NCBI GenBank assembly: GCA_021202075.1
Contig: JAJQDT010000138.1
Location: 1-64,000 of the forward strand
Direction: 5' to 3'
DNA from: Lachnospiraceae bacterium
Lineage (GTDB): Bacteria; Bacillota; Clostridia; Lachnospirales; Lachnospiraceae
Length of the DNA: 64,000 nt
Numbering within the stretch: position 1 is the stretch's first letter; each line of letters opens with the position of its first letter. Made by a program: the position numbers and the translations under genes. The notes under the pieces were generated by a model. It ran no database searches, had not been told where the DNA came from, and was given only the letters and a program-made list of their open reading frames with translations. Below, piece by piece: positions 17,262 to 27,286 of this stretch.

Positions 17262-17511
17262 AATTCTGGCAGACTTTATGGGATATTCTTTTTATTTTTA
17301 TTCGAATGAGAATGATGAACCGGTTCATGTTCATGTTTCGAAAGGGAATCCATCCAGTTCCAGCGCAAAATTCTGGATAAAACGGGACAGTGTTGAGTTG
17401 GAACATAATAATGCCCAGATACCGCAGAAGGATTTGAAACGTATCTACAATTATATTTGCATAAATCGTCAGAAAATTGTCTTTGCCTGGTATCAATTCT
17501 TCGGATTTTAA
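17254..17511 (+). CDS. DUF4160 family protein
   Basis: An 85-residue protein with the family pattern: M-P-K-I at the start, SFYFYSNENDEPVHVHV, a K-F-W-I strand, and a C-terminal K-D-L-K-R-I-Y-N-Y-I helix. TTG 17254 is chosen because GAAGAAGG lies at 17238-17245 and the protein then starts M-P-K-I. Function of the domain is unknown. It overlaps the preceding small gene and ends 17 bases before glmS, whose AGGAGG lies in the gap. Confidence 0.75.
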   Translation: MPKILADFMGYSFYFYSNENDEPVHVHVSKGNPSSSSAKFWIKRDSVELEHNNAQIPQKDLKRIYNYICINRQKIVFAWYQFFGF

Positions 17512-17528
17512 CGCAGGAGGAAATCAGT

Positions 17529-19367
17529 ATGTGTGGAATAGTAGGTTACACTGGCGGGCAGCAGGCCGCACCCATTCTTCTGGATGGGCTTTCGAAGCTG
17601 GAATATCGCGGCTATGATTCCGCAGGGATGGCTGTCCGCGACGGGGAAAAAGAGCCGGTGATTGTAAAAGCGAAGGGGCGCCTGCGGGCGCTTGCGGATA
17701 AAACAGATGGCGGTGCGGCTCTGCCGGGAACCTGCGGCATCGGGCATACGCGCTGGGCGACGCATGGCGAACCGTCTGAGAACAATGCGCATCCGCATAT
17801 GTCGGATGATCTGGCGGTTGTGGCGGTTCACAACGGCATTATTGAGAACTATCAGGAGCTGAAGGATAAGCTGACGCGCAACGGATATACCTTTTATTCC
17901 AATACGGATACTGAGGTGGCGGTAAAGCTGATTGATTATTATTACAAAAAGTATAAAATCGGGCCGACAGACGCGATTCCCAAGGCGATGCTGCGCATCC
18001 GCGGATCGTATGCGCTGGCGGTGATGTTCAAAGATTATCCGGGAGAAATCTATGCGGCCAGAAAAGACAGTCCGATGATCATCAGTGTGACAGAGGGGGC
18101 GTCTTATCTTGCCTCCGATGTCCCGGCGATTCTGAAACATACGAGAAACGTTTATTATATCGGGAATCTGGAGATGGCTCGTCTTGCAGGGGGCTCTGTC
18201 GAATTTTATGATCTGAATGGCGACCTGATTGAGAAGCCTCTGGTTGCGATTGACTGGGATGCGGAAGCAGCGGAAAAAGGCGGCTTTGAGCACTTTATGA
18301 TGAAAGAAATCCATGAGCAGCCCAAAGCAGTGGAGGATACGCTGCACGCGATGGTAAAAGACGGAACGATTGATTTTGCATCGGTTGGACTGGATGAAGA
18401 AACCATACGTGAAGTCAATCAGATGATTATTGTAGCGTGCGGTTCCGCTTACCATGTGGGTATGGCTGCGCAATATGTGATTGAGGATCTGGCGCGCATT
18501 CCGGTGCGTGTGGAGCTTGCCTCGGAATTCCGGTACCGCAATCAGATCCTGGATCCGGAGACGCTTGTGGTTGTGATCAGCCAGAGCGGCGAGACCGCGG
18601 ATTCTCTGGCAGCGCTTCGCAAGGCAAAGGACAATCACCTTCGCACGCTGGCGATTGTCAATGTGGTCGGCAGCTCTATCGCGCGGGAGGCGGATCATGT
18701 GTTTTATACTCTTGCAGGTCCGGAAATCGCGGTCGCGACGACAAAAGCGTACAGTACGCAACTGATTGCCTGCGATTTGCTTGCGATTCAGTTCGGGCTC
18801 GTACGTGGAGCTCTGACGGAGGATATGGCGTCGTCTCTGCTGGAGGAGCTGGAATCCCTTCCGGATAAAATCAGGCGTATTCTGGATGATAAAGAGCGTC
18901 TTCAGTGGTTTGCCGCAAAATACGCGAACGCAAAAGACATCTTTTTCATCGGAAGAGGTCTGGACTACGCGATTTCTCTGGAGGGCAGCCTGAAAATGAA
19001 AGAGATCAGCTACATTCATTCCGAGGCGTACGCGGCGGGTGAGCTGAAGCATGGCACGATTTCTCTGATTGAGGATGGCACGCTGGTCATCGGCGTACTG
19101 ACACAGAGCGATCTGTATGAGAAGACAGTCAGCAATATGGTTGAAACCCGCAGTCGGGGCGCGTACCTGTTTGGCCTGACCACCTACGGCAATTACGCGA
19201 TTGAAGACTACGTGAACTTTACCGTCTACATTCCACGCACGGATGAGCATTTCGCAGCCTCTCTGGCGGTTGTGCCGCTGCAGCTGCTCGGCTATTATGT
19301 ATCCGTCGCGAAGGGGCTTGATGTTGATAAGCCGCGGAATCTGGCGAAAAGCGTCACCGTTGAATAG
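17529..19367 (+). CDS. glmS: glutamine-fructose-6-phosphate aminotransferase
   Basis: A 612-residue enzyme making glucosamine-6-phosphate from fructose-6-phosphate and Gln, the first step of UDP-GlcNAc and peptidoglycan precursor synthesis. M-C-G-I-V-G-Y places Cys2 as the N-terminal nucleophile of the glutaminase. G-H-T-R-W-A-T-H-G-E-P-S-E-N-N-A-H-P-H is the second block. Two SIS isomerase domains follow (S-Q-S-G-E-T-A-D; F-I-G-R-G-L-D-Y), ending L-A-K-S-V-T-V-E. AGGAGG precedes ATG 17529. No glmS ribozyme fits in the 17-bp gap upstream. Confidence 0.98.
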   Translation: MCGIVGYTGGQQAAPILLDGLSKLEYRGYDSAGMAVRDGEKEPVIVKAKGRLRALADKTDGGAALPGTCGIGHTRWATHGEPSENNAHPHMSDDLAVVAVHNGIIENYQELKDKLTRNGYTFYSNTDTEVAVKLIDYYYKKYKIGPTDAIPKAMLRIRGSYALAVMFKDYPGEIYAARKDSPMIISVTEGASYLASDVPAILKHTRNVYYIGNLEMARLAGGSVEFYDLNGDLIEKPLVAIDWDAEAAEKGGFEHFMMKEIHEQPKAVEDTLHAMVKDGTIDFASVGLDEETIREVNQMIIVACGSAYHVGMAAQYVIEDLARIPVRVELASEFRYRNQILDPETLVVVISQSGETADSLAALRKAKDNHLRTLAIVNVVGSSIAREADHVFYTLAGPEIAVATTKAYSTQLIACDLLAIQFGLVRGALTEDMASSLLEELESLPDKIRRILDDKERLQWFAAKYANAKDIFFIGRGLDYAISLEGSLKMKEISYIHSEAYAAGELKHGTISLIEDGTLVIGVLTQSDLYEKTVSNMVETRSRGAYLFGLTTYGNYAIEDYVNFTVYIPRTDEHFAASLAVVPLQLLGYYVSVAKGLDVDKPRNLAKSVTVE

Positions 19368-19394
19368 TTGATGATACTTTTTTCAAAATCCCTC

Positions 19395-19423
19395 TTGCCA
19401 ATTTTCGAATTCTGTTATATAAT
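19395..19423 (+). promoter_or_regulatory. promoter of tRNA-Gly
   Basis: TTGCCA (19395-19400), 17-bp spacer, TATAAT (19418-19423), about 100 bases before the tRNA. A hairpin, CCGCAGT/ACTGCGG (19427-19453), starts the transcript. Confidence 0.75.
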
Positions 19424-19521
19424 ACTCCGCAGTTGGGAGATTCCTGACTGCGGAATTGAATTATCTGGTTGATTGGTTTTTGTTTAAAAAACGGAGCAGA
19501 TGACAATTTTATAAGATTTAT

Positions 19522-19592
19522 GCGGATATAGTTCATCGGTAGAACACCAGCTTCCCAAGCTGGGGAGGCGAGTTCGATTCTCGTTATCCGCT
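19522..19592 (+). tRNA. tRNA-Gly (anticodon CCC)
   Basis: A 71-nt cloverleaf. The acceptor stem is GCGGATA/TATCCGC with discriminator T. The anticodon stem CCAGC/GCTGG has loop TTCCCAA, giving anticodon CCC (Gly, GGG codons), and the T-arm is GCGAG-TTCGATT-CTCGT. CCA is not encoded. It has its own promoter and terminator. Confidence 0.97.
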
Positions 19593-19596
19593 TCTG

Positions 19597-19620
19597 AAAA
19601 AGCCTGTAAGGGCTTTTTTT
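19597..19620 (+). terminator. terminator of tRNA-Gly
   Basis: AAAAAGCC-TGTAAG-GGC followed by T7, starting five bases after the tRNA. Confidence 0.9.
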
Positions 19621-19739
19621 ATGTCTTAAACAAATCCGCATCAGCTCTCGTGCAAATCTGCGTGGACTATATATGAATCCATTTTATGAAAAGGGCTGAA
19701 AAAAGGCATAAAAATGTGGTAAAGTATTCGGAAAAGTAC

Positions 19740-19823
19740 TTGCATTTAGCGGAAAGTAGTGCTATCATGTTCTGGAATTAAATAACAGTTACTGATAAAG
19801 AGTGGACCGGGCGGCCCACTCTT
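19740..19823 (+). promoter_or_regulatory. promoter and leader hairpin of the rimP-nusA-infB operon
   Basis: TTGCAT (19740-19745), 17-bp spacer, TATCAT (19763-19768). The leader then forms AAGAGTGG (19798-19805) with CCACTCTT (19816-19823), followed by ATTTG, 16 bases before the rimP start. A hairpin at this place is common ahead of rimP in Firmicutes and could act as an attenuator or mask the ribosome site. Confidence 0.7.
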
Positions 19824-19839
19824 ATTTGTGGGGGTGTAC

Positions 19840-20307
19840 ATGAGTAAGAGAGAAACATACGAACAAAAAACAGAAGCCCTGCTGATCCCGATGATTCAGC
19901 GCCTCCAGTTTGAACTGGTAGATGTGGAATACGTGAAAGAAGGCGGGAACTGGTATCTTCGTGCCTACATTGACAAGCCGGGCGGGATTACGATTGACGA
20001 CTGCGAGCTGATCAGCCGCGAACTCAGTGATATGCTGGATTCGGAAGATTTTATTGAAGATGCATATATTCTTGAGGTAAGTTCACCGGGACTGGGGCGG
20101 CAGCTGAAAAAGGATAAGGATTTTGAGAGAAGTCTTGGCAAAAAGGTAGAGATTCGTACATTCCGGGCAGTGAACCGCCAGAAGGAATTTACCGGCATAT
20201 TAAAGGAATACGATAAAGATATGGTTTTAATTGAGACTGAAAATGAAGAACCTGTGCGGTTTGCGCGGGCAGACATCGCACTGATACGTCTGGCATTTGA
20301 TTTCTGA
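19840..20307 (+). CDS. rimP: ribosome maturation factor RimP
   Basis: A 155-residue protein needed for 30S subunit maturation. The N-terminal domain shows L-V-D-V-E-Y-V-K-E-G-G-N-W-Y-L-R-A-Y-I-D-K-P-G-G-I and Y-I-L-E-V-S-S-P-G-L-G-R-Q-L, both strongly conserved; a small SH3-like C-terminal domain follows. ATG 19840 with GTGGGGG upstream is preferred over the in-frame GTG at 19828. First gene of the operon, 18 bp before nusA. Confidence 0.95.
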   Translation: MSKRETYEQKTEALLIPMIQRLQFELVDVEYVKEGGNWYLRAYIDKPGGITIDDCELISRELSDMLDSEDFIEDAYILEVSSPGLGRQLKKDKDFERSLGKKVEIRTFRAVNRQKEFTGILKEYDKDMVLIETENEEPVRFARADIALIRLAFDF

Positions 20308-20325
20308 CAGGGAGGAAGAAACGAT

Positions 20326-21684
20326 ATGAATAACGAGTTGTTAGAAGCACTCACGATTCTTGAGAAAGAAAAGAACATCAGCAAAGAGACACTTCTGGAC
20401 GCGATAAAGCAGTCTCTGATCCAGGCGTGCAAAAACAACTGGAAAACGGAGGCGGACTGTGTTGTGGTCAATATCGACCCGGATACCTGTGAATATGAGG
20501 TATTTGCGGAGAAGACGGTTGTCGATACTGTTGAGGACGAACTCGCGCAGATCAGCCTGACAAAGGCTAAGCTGATGGATTCCCGCTATGAGCTTGGTGA
20601 TATCGTGCGTGTTGAAATTAAATCCAAAGAATTTGGCCGTATTGCGACACAGAACGCGAAGAATGTGATTCTTCAGAAAATCCGCGAAGAGGAACGCAAG
20701 GTTCTTTATAATGAATATTATGAGAAGGAGCATGATATTGTGACCGGAATTGTACAGCGCAATTTTGGCCGGAATATCAGTATCAATCTTGGCAAGGTAG
20801 ACGCAACTCTCTCCGGTGAGGAACAGATCCGCGGCGAATCTTACCGCCCGAACCAGCGCATCAAGGTCTATGTGCTGGAGGTTAAGGATACGCCGAAGGG
20901 TCCGAGAATTCAGGTGTCACGGACGCATCCGGAGTTGGTCAAACGGCTGTTTGAGGAGGAAGTGACGGAGGTACGGGACGGTACCGTGGAAATTAAAAGC
21001 ATCGCCAGAGAGGCGGGAAGCCGCACAAAGATTGCGGTCTGGTCGAATAACCCGGATGTCGATCCGGTGGGAGCCTGCGTCGGCCTGAATGGTTCCCGTG
21101 TGAATGCAGTTGTTGACGAGCTGCATGGGGAAAAGATTGATATTATTAACTGGGATGAGAACCCTGCACTTCTGATTGAGAACGCGCTGAGCCCGGCGAA
21201 GGTGATTACCGTTCTGGCAGACCCGGATGAAAAGGTCGCCAAGGTAGTTGTTCCGGATTATCAGCTCTCCCTGGCAATCGGCAAGGAAGGACAGAACGCG
21301 AGACTTGCGGTCAGACTAACCGGATTTAAAATTGACATTAAGAATGAGACACAGGCACGGGAGTCCGGGGATCTTCTGGAATATGAGGAAGACTATTACG
21401 AGGACGACTATTACGACGAAGATGAGTATTACGAAGATGAATATGCCCAGGATGGCGGGTATGGCGGCGATGAACTTTACGCCCAGGACGGTGAATACGG
21501 CGGCGATGAGCCTTATGCCCAGGACGGTGAATACGGCGACGATGAGCCTTATGCCCAGGACGGTGAATACGGCGACGACTCCTTCGAAGAAGGCGGCGGG
21601 TATGACGACGAATCATACGCCGATGATATAGATGATATGGAATATAATGATCCGGAAAATGCCCCGGACGCTGGTGAGGAATAA
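20326..21684 (+). CDS. nusA: transcription elongation/termination factor NusA with acidic repeat tail
   Basis: A 452-residue NusA. N-terminal RNAP-binding domain, S1 domain (D-I-V-T-G-I-V-Q-R), KH1 ([12 protein letters not shown]) and KH2 ([13 protein letters not shown]) end near residue 345, the normal size in Firmicutes. The remaining ~105 residues are an unusual Asp/Glu/Tyr/Gly tail containing four 12-residue units of the Y-A-Q-D-G-E-Y-G-x-D-E-x kind (36-bp units starting 21442). The tail is a lineage-specific addition of unknown role, perhaps mimicking acidic RNAP-binding tails. Confidence 0.96.
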   Translation: MNNELLEALTILEKEKNISKETLLDAIKQSLIQACKNNWKTEADCVVVNIDPDTCEYEVFAEKTVVDTVEDELAQISLTKAKLMDSRYELGDIVRVEIKSKEFGRIATQNAKNVILQKIREEERKVLYNEYYEKEHDIVTGIVQRNFGRNISINLGKVDATLSGEEQIRGESYRPNQRIKVYVLEVKDTPKGPRIQVSRTHPELVKRLFEEEVTEVRDGTVEIKSIAREAGSRTKIAVWSNNPDVDPVGACVGLNGSRVNAVVDELHGEKIDIINWDENPALLIENALSPAKVITVLADPDEKVAKVVVPDYQLSLAIGKEGQNARLAVRLTGFKIDIKNETQARESGDLLEYEEDYYEDDYYDEDEYYEDEYAQDGGYGGDELYAQDGEYGGDEPYAQDGEYGDDEPYAQDGEYGDDSFEEGGGYDDESYADDIDDMEYNDPENAPDAGEE

Positions 21685-21685
21685 T

Positions 21686-21967
21686 ATGGCTGTACAGAAA
21701 AAAAGGGTTCCGCTGCGCAAGTGTACGGGATGTCAGGAGATGAAGGGAAAAAAGGAGATGCTCCGCATCCTGCGCACACCGGAGGGGGAGCTGATGCTTG
21801 ATGTGACCGGAAGAAAGAACGGGCGCGGCGCATATCTGTGCCGCAGCATGGAATGCTTTGAGAAAGCCAGGAAGAACAGGGGACTTGAGCGGTCGCTGAA
21901 GGTGAAGATTCCGGAAGAAACCTACGAAAGCCTGAAAAAGGAGATTGAATCGATTGAAGAGAGATAG
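21686..21967 (+). CDS. ylxR: YlxR (RnpM) RNA-binding protein
   Basis: A 93-residue protein of the YlxR/DUF448 family, reported to bind and modulate RNase P RNA in Bacillus. It carries V-P-L-R-K-C-T-G-C-Q-E-M, then T-G-R-K-N-G-R-G-A-Y-L-C, the family signature. Starts one base after the nusA stop, so translation is coupled. Overlaps the next gene by 14 bases. Confidence 0.92.
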   Translation: MAVQKKRVPLRKCTGCQEMKGKKEMLRILRTPEGELMLDVTGRKNGRGAYLCRSMECFEKARKNRGLERSLKVKIPEETYESLKKEIESIEER

Positions 21968-22256
21968 CGTACTTTCCCTTGTAGGTATCGCTAAAAAAGC
22001 CGACAAGGTAGTTTCTGGAGAGTTTCAGACGGAGACTGCGATAAAATCCGGAAAGGCCCGCCTTGTGATTATTTCCACGGAAGCTTCGGGGAATACGAAA
22101 AAAAAGTTTCAGAATATGTGCTCTTATTATCAGGTTCCGTCGTATCAGTATGGAACCCGTGAAGAGCTGGGAGCCGCGTCCGGCAGTGAATACAGAGCTG
22201 TTCTGGCTGTGCTGGATGATGGCCTGGCAGGTGCGATTATTAAAAAGATGATGTGA
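21954..22256 (+). CDS. ylxQ: L7Ae-like kink-turn binding protein (YlxQ)
   Basis: A 100-residue L7Ae/YbxF-type protein. L-S-L-V-G-I-A-K-K-A-D-K-V-V-S-G and the segment K-A-R-L-V-I-I-S-T-E-A-S are typical. It probably binds kink-turn RNA. TTG 21954 is chosen because AAAAAGGAG (21935-21943) is correctly spaced; TTG 21945 is too close. It lies between ylxR and infB as in other Firmicutes. Confidence 0.9.
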   Translation: MKRDSVLSLVGIAKKADKVVSGEFQTETAIKSGKARLVIISTEASGNTKKKFQNMCSYYQVPSYQYGTREELGAASGSEYRAVLAVLDDGLAGAIIKKMM

Positions 22257-22343
22257 TATTGGAATATGATGGAAGGAAAAAATACCGTAAAGGAAAGGGC
22301 TGGATCGGGCAACCGGCAGGCGAAGATGAAGGAGGATGAGCGT

Positions 22344-25300
22344 ATGCAAAACAATCATGATTCGGAGGCAGTAAGGACAATAGATAATAATGCGGCGGAA
22401 AAGCCGGTGGAAAAAGCTGTCGGAAAAGCTGCTTCTGCCCCGAAGAAGAAAAAAAATATTATTCAGGTATTCCGTCCTCAGAACAGTAAAACCGGGATGG
22501 TAAAGCCGGGAGGCCGTCCGAAGCCGCAGGGGCAGGCAGGAAACAGACAGCAAAAGGGAGCTGCGGGGGTAAGATCGCAGGATGGCGCCGGGATGCGAAC
22601 TCCGGCTGGGGCGAGACCGGCCGGGGCGAGACCCTCGGGTTCTGCTGCGGGCAGCAGGCCGCAGGGTGTTTCCGGTATGCCGCTCGGGTCCAGACCGAAT
22701 CATGCGCAGGGTACACCTGCCGGAAACCGGCCGCAGGGGACGGCAGCAATGAGACCGAAGGATACCGCAGGAACAGCAGCGGGTGTAAAGCCGCAGAATG
22801 TGACCGGTGAAGTGCCGGGCGCTGCGAAGCCGCAAAATACTGTGCCGGGAACCGCTGCTGCCGCAAAGCCGCAGAATATAGGAAGCGAAGCATCAACGGC
22901 AGCTGCAAAATCACAAAATGCCGCACCGGAGGCAGCGACAACTATAAAATCACAGGGTACGCCATCCGGCGCTTCCGGAGCTGCGAAGGTACAGAGTACT
23001 GCAGCCGGAACAGCAGCACCGAATGAAAAGCCGCTGGATTCATCCGCTGCTAAAACTGGAAATACTTCTACAGATACAAAATCTCAGGGATCTGCAAAAT
23101 CAGCCAATTCTGCTTCGCGCACCTCGCAGGATGCAGCTGGTGGACGTGAGAATCAGAATTTGGGCAGCCGCAGCGGTCAGTCAGGCTCCCGCAGAAGTCA
23201 GGATGGAAAACTGTCCGGAGGCCGTGCACAGGATGATCGGCGCCGCACGGATAATGGCAGAGGAAATGCTCGTTTTTCCGGGACTGGGGATGGACGCAGC
23301 GGCCAGAGCGGCCGCGGCGGTCAGAACGGCAATGACAGATATCCTTCCTCCGGGAACCGCACGCAGGATGATCGCCGCCGCACGGATGGCGGAAGATCTG
23401 CTTCGCGTTTTGCCGGTGGCCAGGACGGACGGTCAGGCCAGGGCAGCTACAGCAGAAATGCGGACGGACGCGGCGGCCAGGGCGGTTACGGCAGAAATAC
23501 GGATGGGCGCGGCGGCCAGGGCAGCTACAGCAGAAATGCAGATGGGCGCGGCGGCCAGGGCGGCTATAGCAGAAATGCAGACGGGCGCGGCGGCCAGGGC
23601 GGCTATAACCGGAATCAGGATGGACGCGGCGGTTTAAGTATCCCGAAACCGCAGAGTGATTCCAAGCCGTTGGAAAAAGAGAGCAGAAAACGGACAGAGC
23701 GCGGGGATCGCAATCGCTCCAATAAGGGCGAAAAGCTTGACCGGATGGAAAAGAACGTTCGTCCGGGTCAGAAGAATAACCAGAGAACGAATCAGAAGAA
23801 CACAGCACGCAAGGGACAGCCTGTGAAACCGGCTCCGCAGCCGGCGCCGAAGCCGGCGGAGACCATCCGCACGATCACACTTCCGGAAAAGATGACGATT
23901 TCCGAGCTTGCAGAAGCAATGAAGGTACAGGCATCTGCCATTGTTAAGAAGCTGTTTTTACAGGGGCAGATGGTCACGGTCAACCAGGAAGTTGATTTCG
24001 ACAAGGCAGAAGAGATCGCGCTGGAATTCAACTGCATCTGCGAAAAGGCAGAAAAGGTAGACGTGATTGCCGAGCTGCTTAAGGAAAAAGAAGAGGCAGA
24101 GGACGTCATGATCGCGCGGCCGCCGGTCGTCTGCGTCATGGGTCATGTGGACCACGGCAAGACCTCCCTGCTGGATACGATCCGCCATACGCATGTGATT
24201 GATAAAGAGGCCGGCGGGATCACGCAGCACATTGGCGCTTATGTGGTATCCATCAATGGGCAGAAAATCACGTTTCTCGATACGCCGGGCCATGAGGCCT
24301 TCACAGCGATGCGTATGCGCGGCGCGAATTCGACCGATATTGCGATTCTTGTAGTCGCTGCGGATGATGGCGTTATGCCGCAGACCGTTGAAGCGATCAA
24401 CCATGCGAAGGCGGCCGGGATTGAAATTATTGTTGCGATCAATAAAATTGATAAGCCAAGCGCGAATATTGAACGCGTAAAACAGGAACTCTCTGAATAT
24501 GAGTTGATTCCGGAGGACTGGGGCGGCAGCACCGTGATGGTTCCGGTATCTGCGCATACGCACGAGGGCATTGACAACCTGCTGGAGATGATTCTGCTGA
24601 CGGCGGAGGTTCTGGAGCTGAAAGCGAATCCGAACCGCAAAGCGCGCGGCCTTGTCATTGAGGCAGAGCTGGATAAGGGCAAAGGACCGGTGGCGACCGT
24701 TCTGGTTCAGAAGGGTACGCTCCATGTCGGGGATCCGATCGCGGCCGGCTCCTGTTATGGCAAAGTAAGAGCGATGATGGACGATAAAGGCCGCCGTGTA
24801 AAGGAGGCCGGACCGTCTACACCGGTAGAGATTCTTGGTCTGTCTGATGTCCCGAATGCCGGCGAGATCTTTATTAGCATGGACAATGAGAAAGAGGCGC
24901 GCAGCTTTGCAGAAACCTTTATCAGCGAGGGCAGAGAGCGCCTGATAGAGGATACGAAGCTGAGGATGTCCCTGGATGATCTGTACTCTCAGATTCAGGC
25001 AGGCAAATTAAAAGAACTCGATCTGATTGTCAAAGCAGATGTACAGGGCTCTGTAGAGGCGGTGAAGCAGAGTCTGCTCAAGCTTTCAAACGAGGAGGTT
25101 GTGGTCAAAGTCATTCACAGCGGCGTTGGCGCAATCAACGAATCGGATGTTATCCTGGCTTCGGCGTCAAATGCGATTATTATCGGCTTCAATATCCGTC
25201 CGGATGCGATGGCGAAGGCGACGGCTGAGCGGGAAAATGTTGATGTACGCCTGTATCGCGTCATTTACGATGCGATTGCGGATGTGGAAGCGGCCATGAA

Positions 25301-25616
25301 GGGGATGCTTAACCCGATCTTTGAGGAGAAGGTCATCGGCCACGCTGAGATTCGTCAGCTGTTCCGCGCTTCCAGCGTCGGCACAATTGCCGGTTCCTAC
25401 GTGCTGGACGGCGTCTTCCAGAGAGGATGTAAGGTACGCATCACGCGGGAGGATAAGCAGATTTATGACGGCGCACTGGCATCGCTGAAGCGCTTCAAGG
25501 ACGATGTGAAGGAAGTAAAGGCCGGCTACGAGTGCGGATTTGTGTTTGAGAAGTTCAATGAAATTAAAGAAGAAGATAAGGTAGAAGCTTATATCATGGT
25601 AGAGGTTCCGAGATGA
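22344..25616 (+). CDS. infB: translation initiation factor IF-2
   Basis: About 1090 residues, long for IF-2. The first ~520 residues are low complexity, Ala/Gly/Ser/Gln-rich, with five 13-residue G-R-G-G-Q-G-x-Y-x-R-N-x-D units (39-bp units from 23448). The conserved part has the IF2N domain ([21 protein letters not shown]), then the GTPase with [20 protein letters not shown] and N-K-I-D, and beta-barrel domains binding initiator tRNA. Start: AAGGAGG at 22329-22335 supports ATG 22344; ATG 22266 would add 26 residues with no clear site. Stop overlaps rbfA (ATGA). Confidence 0.97.
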   Translation: MQNNHDSEAVRTIDNNAAEKPVEKAVGKAASAPKKKKNIIQVFRPQNSKTGMVKPGGRPKPQGQAGNRQQKGAAGVRSQDGAGMRTPAGARPAGARPSGSAAGSRPQGVSGMPLGSRPNHAQGTPAGNRPQGTAAMRPKDTAGTAAGVKPQNVTGEVPGAAKPQNTVPGTAAAAKPQNIGSEASTAAAKSQNAAPEAATTIKSQGTPSGASGAAKVQSTAAGTAAPNEKPLDSSAAKTGNTSTDTKSQGSAKSANSASRTSQDAAGGRENQNLGSRSGQSGSRRSQDGKLSGGRAQDDRRRTDNGRGNARFSGTGDGRSGQSGRGGQNGNDRYPSSGNRTQDDRRRTDGGRSASRFAGGQDGRSGQGSYSRNADGRGGQGGYGRNTDGRGGQGSYSRNADGRGGQGGYSRNADGRGGQGGYNRNQDGRGGLSIPKPQSDSKPLEKESRKRTERGDRNRSNKGEKLDRMEKNVRPGQKNNQRTNQKNTARKGQPVKPAPQPAPKPAETIRTITLPEKMTISELAEAMKVQASAIVKKLFLQGQMVTVNQEVDFDKAEEIALEFNCICEKAEKVDVIAELLKEKEEAEDVMIARPPVVCVMGHVDHGKTSLLDTIRHTHVIDKEAGGITQHIGAYVVSINGQKITFLDTPGHEAFTAMRMRGANSTDIAILVVAADDGVMPQTVEAINHAKAAGIEIIVAINKIDKPSANIERVKQELSEYELIPEDWGGSTVMVPVSAHTHEGIDNLLEMILLTAEVLELKANPNRKARGLVIEAELDKGKGPVATVLVQKGTLHVGDPIAAGSCYGKVRAMMDDKGRRVKEAGPSTPVEILGLSDVPNAGEIFISMDNEKEARSFAETFISEGRERLIEDTKLRMSLDDLYSQIQAGKLKELDLIVKADVQGSVEAVKQSLLKLSNEEVVVKVIHSGVGAINESDVILASASNAIIIGFNIRPDAMAKATAERENVDVRLYRVIYDAIADVEAAMKGMLNPIFEEKVIGHAEIRQLFRASSVGTIAGSYVLDGVFQRGCKVRITREDKQIYDGALASLKRFKDDVKEVKAGYECGFVFEKFNEIKEEDKVEAYIMVEVPR

Positions 25617-26002
25617 GAAAAAACAGTATCAAGAATACCAGAATCAATGGGGAGGTATTGAAGGAGCTGTCATCCATCATCCAGATGGAAATCAAAGACC
25701 CGCGGATTGCGCCGATGACGTCGGTCGTATCCGTGGAGGTCGCGCCGGACCTGAAGACCTGTAAGGCGTGGATTTCTGTTCTTGGTGACGCGAAAGCCGC
25801 TGAGGACACTCTCGTCGGCTTAAACAGTGCCGTCGGTTATATCAGGCGGCAGCTGGCACAGCGGGTAAATCTTCGAAATACGCCGGAGATCGAGTTTATC
25901 CTGGATCAGTCCATTGAGTATGGCGTGGATATGATCCGGAAAATTGATGAGGTGATCGGGGCGGATGAGCTGGCAGCGGAAATGCGGCCGGATGAACCAT
26001 AG
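25613..26002 (+). CDS. rbfA: ribosome-binding factor A
   Basis: A 129-residue KH-fold protein for late 30S maturation and cold growth. It starts [15 protein letters not shown] and has [22 protein letters not shown]. The ATG overlaps the infB stop codon, so translation is coupled. Confidence 0.95.
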   Translation: MRKNSIKNTRINGEVLKELSSIIQMEIKDPRIAPMTSVVSVEVAPDLKTCKAWISVLGDAKAAEDTLVGLNSAVGYIRRQLAQRVNLRNTPEIEFILDQSIEYGVDMIRKIDEVIGADELAAEMRPDEP

Positions 26003-26138
26003 GGAGAGCAGGAGTACCGGTGCATATACCGCCTGACGCGTGAATGGAAGCACGCTCTGTTTTGGTTCGTGTTATTGCAGAATATAAAAGCTGCGACACA
26101 GTCAGAAAAGCAGAAAGAAGGAAAGGAGAGGATTCGAT

Positions 26139-27134
26139 ATGATCAATCTTGCAGAGGAACTACAGGGGGTAAAGGCGGCAGCGATGGCAGGACATATCCG
26201 TCCGGATGGGGACGCGATCGGATCCTGCCTTGGCCTGTATCTGTATATGAAGGAAAATTTTCCGGAAATACGGGCAAAAATATATCTGGAAGAAGTACCG
26301 GTTGCATTTACTTCCATCTATGGTGTGGAGGAAATCTGCACGGACTATAGCGAGGATGTAGAATACGACGTCTTTTTCTGCCTGGACTGCGCGGATGAAA
26401 GGCGTCTTGGCCCGGCTGCGAAGTATCGCCAGATGGCGAAAAAGACGGTATGCGTCGATCACCATGTCAGCAATGGGGGATTTGCTGACGCAAATTATAT
26501 TGTACCAGATGCCAGCTCGACGAGCGAGCTGATTTTCACTATAATGGATGAAAAGAAAATCCCGATTCACGCGGCAGAGGCCCTTTACATGGGGATCGCC
26601 CATGACACAGGTGTATTCCGCTATTCCTGTACCTCGCCGCAGACAATGGAGATAGCCTCAAAGCTGATTTCCAGAGGTTTTGATTTCCCTTCTATCCTGA
26701 GTGCAACCTTTTATGATAAGACGTATTACCAGAAACAGATTCTGGGACGTGCATTGCTGGAGAGTATGCTGCTGATGGATGGAAAGGTGATTTTCAGTGC
26801 AATCAAGGCTAAAGAAATGAAGTTTTACAATGTGACCTTTTCCGATATGGAGGGAATCGTGGAGAACCTGCTGCAGACCTCCGGCACGGAGGCGGCGATT
26901 TTTATGTATGAGACAGGGCCGAATGAGTTCAAGGTCAGCCTGCGCTCGAAAAATCTGCTCGACGTCAGTGTGATTGCCAGCTATTTCGGAGGCGGCGGGC
27001 ATGTACGCGCGGCGGGCTGCACGATGCAGGGGAGTATTCATGATGTTGTGAATAATATAACGCTGCATATGGAAGAGCAGTTTACTGAGAAAGCGTTGTC
27101 AATGGACAGCCTCGGTGCGTGCTCGCACGCATAA
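26139..27134 (+). CDS. nrnA: DHH/DHHA1 phosphoesterase, NrnA type
   Basis: A 331-residue DHH-family enzyme, the nanoRNase/pAp-phosphatase usual at this operon position. H-I-R-P-D-G-D-A-I-G-S holds the first metal-binding block, F-F-C-L-D-C-A-D the second, and V-D-H-H the DHH motif. The DHHA1 domain ends in F-G-G-G-G-H-V-R-A-A-G-C. It degrades short oligonucleotides and 3'-phosphoadenosine 5'-phosphate. Start 26139 follows AAAGGAGAGG. The last ~10 residues (SMDSLGACSHA) look non-conserved and run into a GC-rich hairpin spacer before truB. Confidence 0.9.
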   Translation: MINLAEELQGVKAAAMAGHIRPDGDAIGSCLGLYLYMKENFPEIRAKIYLEEVPVAFTSIYGVEEICTDYSEDVEYDVFFCLDCADERRLGPAAKYRQMAKKTVCVDHHVSNGGFADANYIVPDASSTSELIFTIMDEKKIPIHAAEALYMGIAHDTGVFRYSCTSPQTMEIASKLISRGFDFPSILSATFYDKTYYQKQILGRALLESMLLMDGKVIFSAIKAKEMKFYNVTFSDMEGIVENLLQTSGTEAAIFMYETGPNEFKVSLRSKNLLDVSVIASYFGGGGHVRAAGCTMQGSIHDVVNNITLHMEEQFTEKALSMDSLGACSHA

Positions 27135-27286
27135 GAGACTGTTCATTCGACAACCAGGACGTTATGAGAAAAGAAGGGCGATAGCCCGGATTGCGAATGC
27201 TGTCGGCTATGGCGAGAGTGCGAAGCACGCAGCCATAGGCTTTCTCAAAGTATATAATAGTTATGACTCGGACGCGAGGACAGAGG

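Noticed and set aside
17512-17528. glmS ribozyme
   Set aside because: Only 17 bases separate glmS from the preceding gene.
17508-19250. 580-residue minus-strand open frame opposite glmS
   Set aside because: Antisense of a conserved gene; no motif, no ribosome site.
21338-22006. Arg/His-rich minus-strand open frame opposite nusA/ylxR
   Set aside because: It mirrors the acidic NusA repeats; the composition is that of antisense repeat DNA.
21549-22835. 428-residue minus-strand open frame across ylxR-ylxQ-infB
   Set aside because: It covers three well-supported genes on the other strand and has no recognisable domain.
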